Source of the DNA: Chitinophagales bacterium
GTDB lineage: Bacteria > Bacteroidota > Bacteroidia > Chitinophagales > JADIYW01
DNA length: 52,659 bases
Assembly (NCBI GenBank): GCA_019694955.1
Contig: JAIBAX010000031.1
Location: forward strand, 1-52,659
Direction: 5' to 3'
Part shown: piece by piece, positions 1 through 9,000 of the stretch
Position numbering within the stretch: position 1 is the stretch's first letter
Layout of the letters: each line of letters begins with the position of its first letter
The notes under the pieces: model-generated
The model's input: the letters and a program-made list of their open reading frames with translations, nothing else
Database searches by the model: none
Told to the model about the DNA's origin: nothing
Position numbers and translations under genes: made by a program

Positions 1-3000
1 AATTCATCTGTCTTCGTGAAGCTTGCTGTTGGGCCTGCGGTGCTGTTTACTACAATTTGTGTAAGATTGAAGGTACAGCCGTTGTCGTCTGTAACTAGTA
101 CACTGTATGTACCTGCACATAAATTCGTCCTGTCTTCTGTCGTTGCTCCGTCATTCCATAAATAATCGTATGGTGCTGTACCGCCAGTTACTGTTACATT
201 GATTGCTCCATTACACTTACCGCAGGTGGCACTCGTTACTACTGCTGTAGCACTTGGTCCATTTACGTTTCCTATTACAATATTGATTATTGAAGAAGAA
301 CAACCACTAACATCTGTTATTGAAACGCTATAAGTTCCTGCACATAAACCTGTTCTATCCTGAGTTGTTGCTCCATCATTCCATAAATATGTATATGGTG
401 CTATACCTCCGCTAACAGTTACATCTATAGTTCCATTACATTGTCCACATGACGCATCTGTAGTGGTATACGAAGTTGTTAAGCTTCCGGTCGGTATTAA
501 ATTAACAGTATCAGACGCTGAACACCCAAATGCATCCGTAACAGTGACAATATAGTTTCCGGTTGCAATGGCAACAAAGACAGTATCTGTATTATTAGTC
601 ATTACATCTTTAACTATTGCTAATGTTGTTGCATTTTTAATTTGTATTCTAAAAGGTTTTTGAGCTGGGTCATTTTGTCCAATTTGAACATGAATATCTC
701 CTGTTGTGCTACCACAATTCACGTTTTGCGCTGTAGCAACCACAGTCAGTGTATCCATACTAATCATTCCTGTACAGCTATCTATACATGAGGTTATTGT
801 TGTATCACAAATGTAACTACATACATTTGATGGTGAATAGCATCCGGTTGCAGGTGGTGTGTATTGGTCAAAACAACCACATGGTGTAGGAATTGTCTGT
901 GTGTTAACATTTGGATTACTGGTTATGTATACACAGGTTACACCTATTGGTGGATAAATTTTCATTGTATTGCCTTGACAAATGCCTGAGAATAAACCTG
1001 CACCAAGGCTATTGAGATAATTAAGTATTTCATCTAAAGTACCATTACAATCACTAATTGTAAGTGGTGGGCAGATATTGCCCGGACAATTAAAGATATA
1101 GTATCCACTTTGCATGATTCCCATCATATAAGCTGGGTTCGGTAACGACGCTAGATTGATAGATATATATGTTTCGCAAGTTGTATCACAAGAGATTTGT
1201 ACTGCGTTCTCATCGCGAACAACTACTTTATATGTGGTTCCAAAAGGAAGGTTTTCAATACAACTATCCGGGTATGCTGTAGTAAGGTATTGTGTTGGGA
1301 ATCCTGGTTTATTGATTGTCCAATCATATCGGATATTTACTCCTGCACCGCCTTCTATTGATGCACATGCAGAACCATTGGTACTATCTTTACATGTTGG
1401 AATATCAAAACAATTTGCGATAATAGAACCGCTAGAACTATCTGGAACAAAAACAAATGCATCTGCCTTGCAGTCTCCACATCGTACTGAGATGGTATGC
1501 GTTCCTGCATGCACCAAAATATAATCACAAGAACCTCCTGTGTATACATTTGTAACAACGCCATCTACTAAAATCTCACAACCTTTGGTTGGAGCATTTA
1601 TACAAACTTTGCCATAGCCACCACAAACTTTAGCAGCTTCTATAACGGTAGCTGCAATTGTAGGAGTTTGATTAAATGTTACTGTCACTACTGCATCACC
1701 TTGACATCCCAATGTATCTGTAACATGAATCCTAAATTGGTAAGGGAAGTTAGGGAGTGTACCTGAAAGTATAGCACATCTCGAGCCATTCCCTCCAGAA
1801 ACTGTTCCACCATTCAATGGTGTCCAAATGATATTTCCTATCAAACTTGTATCAATACCAATGGTAGCACAAACTGAAGTTGAGAATGGTCCATTTCCAG
1901 TCACACATTCTGTTACATTTTTAACTGTAATAGGAATACTGTCATAGAAGGAGATGTTTACATACTCTGAAGAAGTACAAGTTGAGTCTGAAGAATTATC
2001 TCTTGCTGTTACTGTAAATTCGATATCATCTACTCCACCGATACATGATGGTTTAGGACGTATAATAGTAATACATTTTTGTGCAAAGTCGTTATAGAAG
2101 TAGCCTCCACACTCCGGATATGGGAGTGTATTTGGTATAAGCGGAAGGTTGCCGTTCCAAGTATAAGAGAAACCTGTGTTTGTACCACCATTACCATACG
2201 AAGCGTCAGCACAAACTGTAATTAATCCGTAATATGCACTACATAAAGAAGTACCTGGCGTCACTGTTGTTGTCAAATCCGGTCCTCCATCAATAATGAA
2301 TGAAATTGTTTTCTTACATCCTGAAGGTGATGTAACTGTGAATGTATAAATACCGGCAGGAAGGTTTTCGCCACATATACTATTGCCATCAACATTGAAT
2401 ATTACATTTTGGAATGCAGGATCTGTACTACTGCTTCCATTCATGAATCCTGGTTGATTGCTAGGTATGCCTGCAATTCCTGTTATATTGGTGATACCAC
2501 CAGCACCTTGATACTTCAGTGCTATTGTATAAGGATTTATTCCAGTTGCGCCTGGTTCGTTACCAACGTACATACAAAGTGCGCCTGTTGGGGTGCTACA
2601 TTCTGAATTGTTCACACTGATTGGAGAAAGTAAGAATCCTCCTCCTTTCACTTCGATACATAATGATGTTTTACAACCATCAGGGTCTGTTATCACTACT
2701 GCATACAATCCGGCAGAAAGACCTGTTATACATGGAACTCCATTTGGACCAGTTATGGCTACACCATCACCTGAGTATTGAGTCATGATTTGGTATGAAG
2801 CGCCCGGTTGACCGGGTATGCCTGTAAATTTATACCACACAAAATCAAATCCGTTTAGGTTTCCTCCCGCTAACGGCGTTAAACAAATTGCTCCGTCATT
2901 TCCACTACATGATTTTGTAACTTCATAGTTAACAGGGCTTGAAATATTAATCAGTGTTTCTGTTGTTGAGCATTCGCCATTAGATACTGTAATATTAAGG

Positions 3001-6000
3001 ATTGATCTTGTTAATCCTGTAACATTTACTGTTGCGATTCCATCTCCATCATTATCACAAACTGTGACATTATTTAGATAGGTAATTGGCGTAAATGGAG
3101 GACCATTTATTACACCAGTTGCTAATACAGTAAAGCATGTTCCAGCCTGAGCCGGGCTATATGTTATAGTAATTACACCTTCCCCATCACTTTCGTTACA
3201 TCCTGGTACTTTTGTAAGTGTGAAGTCAATATCATTGATGTCGAATACTTTTGGTGTATAACTCAAGCATTTTTCACAACCATTTCCGTCTGTTACACAG
3301 ATATTCACGATTCCGGGATAGTTTACATAAATAGGATTGGAAGGAGAAAGTACTAAGGTTCCATTAGCGCCGCCAACAATTGAAACGCCATTTATCGTCC
3401 AACTGTAAGGGCCAACGCCTCCAGTGGCAGTAAAAGTTGCATCCAATGCAATGATGCCAGTGCCGCCTGCAATACAAGAGATACTATCTACATATGTAAT
3501 ATTAATTGGTGCATTACAAGCACAACTTCTGGTAACATCAAATTCGAAATCTTCTTCACAATATCCTCCAGCACCATCACTGATACCCACTTTGCCCGTA
3601 TAGTGTCCTATTGGCATATTACATCTCTCATAAAAACATGCATTACCAAGGCAAGTGATAGTTCCCATATTAACTGCACCGGAAGGTCCTGTTAATGATG
3701 TAATCACCGTACCTAGTGGAACATCGATTCTAACACATGTATTGTTACAGTCAACGAATGTCAATGTAACTTCTGGTTCTACCGGATTGTTATTAATAAC
3801 TTTTATGGTATCTGTTCTTTCGCAAGAACCTTTCTTCACTCTAATATAATAGGTTCCGATAGGAACATCTAAGCAATATTTATAAGGTGAGACGCTCACT
3901 AATGGAAGGTTCAAAGTGAGGAATCCGTCACTGATTGTAGCAATATCTAATGAATCTGCGGAAGTTACACAGACGTTTCCATCCAATCCTTTACAGCCAT
4001 TTTTAACTGTTGTAACAACACCTGTTAAATTTGTAGTGTTGGTTATTTGAATATTGGTAAGCGTTGTTACACAACCATTATCATCCGTAATTACAACACT
4101 ATATGTACCTGGGCATAAATTATTTCTATCTTCAGTCGTTGTTCCATTGTTCCAAACATAAGTATATGGAGCGGTGCCGCCTGTTACGGTAACATTGATC
4201 ACTCCATCACATTTTCCACATGAAGCATTTGTTTTTACAAAACTCGCTGATGGACCTGCAATATTATTGATAATTATATTAGTAATAGAAGTTGTACACC
4301 CGTTGGCATCTGTAATTGTTACACTGTAAGTTCCAGCATTAAGACTTGTTCTATCTTGTGTGGTAACGCCATCATTCCATAAGTATGTATAAGGTGTTGT
4401 TCCACCTGCGACAGAAACATCTATTGTGCCATTATTTTGGTCACATGTTTCATCTGTTTTTGTAAATGTAGCATTGGGACCATTGGTATTGGTTATTTGA
4501 ATGTTGCTCACCGTTCCGGTACAGCCATTAGCATCTGTAATTACTACGCTATATACGCCTGCACAAAGGTTTGTTCTGTCTTTGCTGGTATTGCCATCGT
4601 TCCATAAATAGGTAAATGGCGCTGTGCCTCCGGATACTGTTAATGTAATGGTGCCATTACACAATCCGCAAGTTACATTTGTTTTGACTACTGTTCCTGT
4701 TGGACCTCCTATATTTGTGATTTGAATATTTGTCACAGAAGTTGTACATCCATTTGCATCAGTAATCACGGCACTGTAAGTTCCGGCACATAAGCCTGTT
4801 CTATCTTTACTTGTATTGCCATCATTCCACATGTATGTATAAGGGGCTGTTCCGCCAGACACACTCAATGTGATGGTACCATTACATTGTCCACATGTAG
4901 CGTTTGTCTTACTTGAGCTTGCAGATGGACCAGAAATATTATTAATCAAGGTACCTGTAATGCTGGTTGTACAACCATTGGCATCAGTGATGGTAACACT
5001 ATATGTACCAGCATTTAATCCGGTTCTATCTTGTGTTGTCACGCCATCATTCCATAAATATGTATAAGGTGTCGTTCCGCTACTTACCGAGATGTCAATT
5101 GTACCATTGTTTTGGTCGCAAGTTTCATCTGTTTTTGATATTAATGTTGCTGTTGGGCCTCCATTACTTATTATTTGAATATTTGTAATATTCGCTGTAC
5201 ATCCATTGTCATCGGTGATTAATACACTGTACGTTCCAGCACATAGACCTGTTCTGTCTTTATTGGTATTGCCATCATTCCATAAATAAGTAAATGGTGC
5301 GGTTCCTCCAGAAACTGTTAAAGATATCGTTCCATTACATTGTCCACATGTAGCATTTGTTTTTGCAACGCTACCGGAAGGACCACCAATATTATTAATA
5401 ATAATTCCTGTTAATGATGTAACACAACCTTTAGCGTCAGTTATGGTAACACTATATGTTCCTGTATTCAGTCCGGTTCTGTCTTGCGTTGTCACGCCGT
5501 CATTCCATAAATATGTATAAGGTGCTGTTCCTCCGGATACACTTATGTCTATCGTTCCGTTGTCTAAATTACATGTTTCATCAGTTTTAGACACTAATGA
5601 GGCGCTTGGTCCTCCAGTACTAAGTATCTGAATATTTGAAACGGATGCTGTACAACCTTTAGCGTCTGTAACAGTAACGCTATATGTTCCGGCACATAAG
5701 CCCGTTCTATCTTTACTTGTATTGCCATCATTCCATAAATAAGTAAACGGTGCTGTTCCACCATTTACAGTTAGATTGATAGTGCCATTACAGTTTCCGC
5801 ATGTAGCATCTGTATGGGTTGCTAATGCACTTATTTCGCAATTATTACAAGAATCTTCGACAAGTGTGAATAATATAGATCTTGTACATAAGTTTGCATC
5901 CGTTACTGTTACAAGATAATTGCCTACACCAAGATTACTAATGTTCTGTGTTGTGGCGCCATTATTCCAAGCATAAGTGTAAGGCGCTGTACCTCCATTA

Positions 6001-9000
6001 ACACTTACATTGATACTTCCATTATTTTGACCACATGATGGACTGATGATATCACCACTCAAACCGATAATGCAATTATCTGAGCAAGGGCTAGCAAACA
6101 CCCAAATATCTCCCAAGCAGGTAAAGCTATTTTGAAGCATATACCAAAGTACAAAGCCATTCTGATTTGGATATCCTGCCACCGTTGATTGGATGGGTAT
6201 ACATGGTAATACATGTGTTCCATTAGAGCCTAATCGTGTAAGCAAATATTTAAGGGTTCCGCTACTATTTAACTTAACATCGATATCAACAGAATCTCCT
6301 GCCGGTAATCCTGTTACAACAATTGTCAAACACATTTCATCGTCACTTGGATCTGGTGTTCCCTTATTATCACATTGCGCACTGATAATAGCAACACCTA
6401 AATTACAATCCTTGTCTGCAATTGTTACATCAACCGTTGCTGTATCTTTACAGGTGCCATATGTTCCAATAACTTGATAAGTTCCTTCCATGTCTGGTGT
6501 AGCATGAAAAGATACAGTAGGATTCTCTGAAGTAGAACTATACCCATTAGGCCCTGACCATACTACGCTTACAGGTGAAGCAGGGTTACTAACCGAATTC
6601 AAGTACAAAACATCTCCTTCATCCAATGGATTTGTAGGAGTACTAGCAGTAATAGAATAATTTGAAACATCATTGATGGTAACTAGGGCATTTTGGCTAC
6701 AACCTTTCGCATCTGTAACGGTTACGATATAATTTCCTGATGACAAGCTGCTAAGGTCTTCAGTTGTGGCGCCATTGCTCCAAGAATAAGTATATGGACT
6801 TGTTCCACCAGTAACGCTAAGATCAATACTGCCATTGCTAAAACCGCACGTAGCATCAACTTTCGTTGTACTTAATGTAGGTCCATTCGTATTATTTATC
6901 GTAACACTTGTTGTTGCTGTACATCCTTTGGCATCTGTAACAGTGACTGTGTATGTTCCTGCGGCTAAGCTACTGATATCTTGGGTCGTTGCTCCGTTGC
7001 TCCATGCATAGGTAAATGGACTTGTTCCTCCACTTACACTTAAATCTATACTTCCGTTGCTGCTACCACAGGTTGCATCTACTTTTGTAGTACTTAAGCT
7101 TGGACCATTCGTATTGTTTATTGTAACGCTTGTACTTGCCGCACATCCGTTGGCATCTGTAACAGTGACTGTGTAGGTTCCTGCGGCTAAGCTACTGATA
7201 TCTTGGGTCGTTGCCCCGTTGCTCCATGCATAGGTAAATGGACTTGTGCCTCCACTTACACTTAAGTCTATACTTCCGTTGCTGCTACCACAGGTTGCAT
7301 CTACTTTTGTAGTACTTAAGCTTGGACCATTTGTATTGTTTATTGTAACACTTGTACTTGCCGTACATCCGTTGGCATCTGTAACAGTGACCGTGTAGGT
7401 TCCTGCGGCTAAGCTACTGATATCTTGGGTCGTTGCCCCATTGCTCCATGCATAGGTAAATGGACTTGTGCCGCCACTTACACTTAAGTCTATACTTCCG
7501 TTGCTGCTACCACAGGTTGCATCTACTTTTGTAGTACTTAAGCTTGGACCATTCGTATTGTTTATTGTAACACTTGTACTTGCCGTACATCCGTTGGCAT
7601 CTGTAACAGTGACCGTATATGTTCCTGCTGCTAAGCTACTGATATCTTGGGTCGTTGCCCCGTTGCTCCATGCATAGGTATATGGACTTGTGCCGCCACT
7701 TACACTTAAGTCTATACTTCCGTTGCTGCTACCACAGGTTGCATCTACTTTTGTAGTACTTAAGCTTGGACCATTCGTATTGTTTATTGTAACACTTGTA
7801 CTTGCCGTACATCCGTTGGCATCAGTAACGGTTACTGTATATGTTCCTGCTGCTAAGCTACTGATATCTTGGGTCGTTGCCCCGTTGCTCCATGCATAGG
7901 TAAATGGACTTGTGCCTCCACTTACACTTAAGTCTATACTTCCATTGTTGTTACCACAGGTTGCATCTACTTTTGTAGTACTTAAGCTTGGACCATTCGT
8001 ATTGTTTATTGTAACACTTGTACTTGCCGTACATCCGTTGGCATCTGTAACAGTGACTGTGTAGGTTCCTGCTGCTAAGCTACTGATATCTTGGGTCGTT
8101 GCCCCATTGCTCCATGCATAGGTATATGGACTTGTGCCTCCACTTACACTTAAGTCTATACTTCCGTTGCTGCTACCACAGGTTGCATCTACTTTTGTAG
8201 TACTTGTTGAGACTGCAGAAGAAGGTTCTGTAAGTGTAAATAACGCGGATTTCTCACAATTATTATTATCTGTAACAGTAACAATGTAATTACCTGCTGT
8301 TAGACCGGTAATATCTGCGGTGGTAGCTCCATTACTCCAGATATATGTATATGGGCTAGTGCCACCTGAAACAGAAATATCGATTGCACCATTAGAACCC
8401 CCTAAACAACTTACATTGGTTAAACTACCGCTAATATTAATTGAAGTAGGTTCAGTAATTGTTTTTGTTATAGAAGTAGAGCAACCATTTACATCAGTAA
8501 CGGTAACCGTATAAGTATTTGGAGGGAGACCTATGAAAGAATTTCCCGAAGGAACGCCAGCATTTGGAGAAATAAAATATGAGTATGGTGGATTTCCTGT
8601 AACAGTTACTATAGAAATGAGTCCATCATTTTCACCATTACATGATACATTGACAACAAGAACACTATCAATTACTGGACCATTTATACTGTTCACCGTA
8701 AAGCTTAAGCTTAAGGTACAACCTACCGCATCAGTAATAGTTACAGAGTATGAACCTTGAGATAAGTTTGTTCTATCTTCAGTGGTTGAACCATCGTTCC
8801 ATAGATACGAGTAAGGTGCTGTTCCGGCAGATATGGTTACGTCTATGATACCGTTGTTATTTCCACAACTTGCATCAGTAATTCTACCCGAACCTTGTAC
8901 GGCTGGTGTAGACAATATTTGTACAGAAATGGAGCCGTTACAGCCATTTGCATCTGATACCTGAAGAATATAGATGCCTGCAGAAAGATTGTTCAAATCT

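Noticed and set aside
7468..7899. Two identical 69-codon plus-strand ORFs at 7468-7677 and 7690-7899
   Set aside because: They are antisense shadows of the 222-bp repeats in the minus-strand giant gene; the identity comes from the repeats.
6880..8211. CRISPR array
   Set aside because: The repeat period is 222 bp, units are contiguous without unique spacers, and the units are coding in frame.
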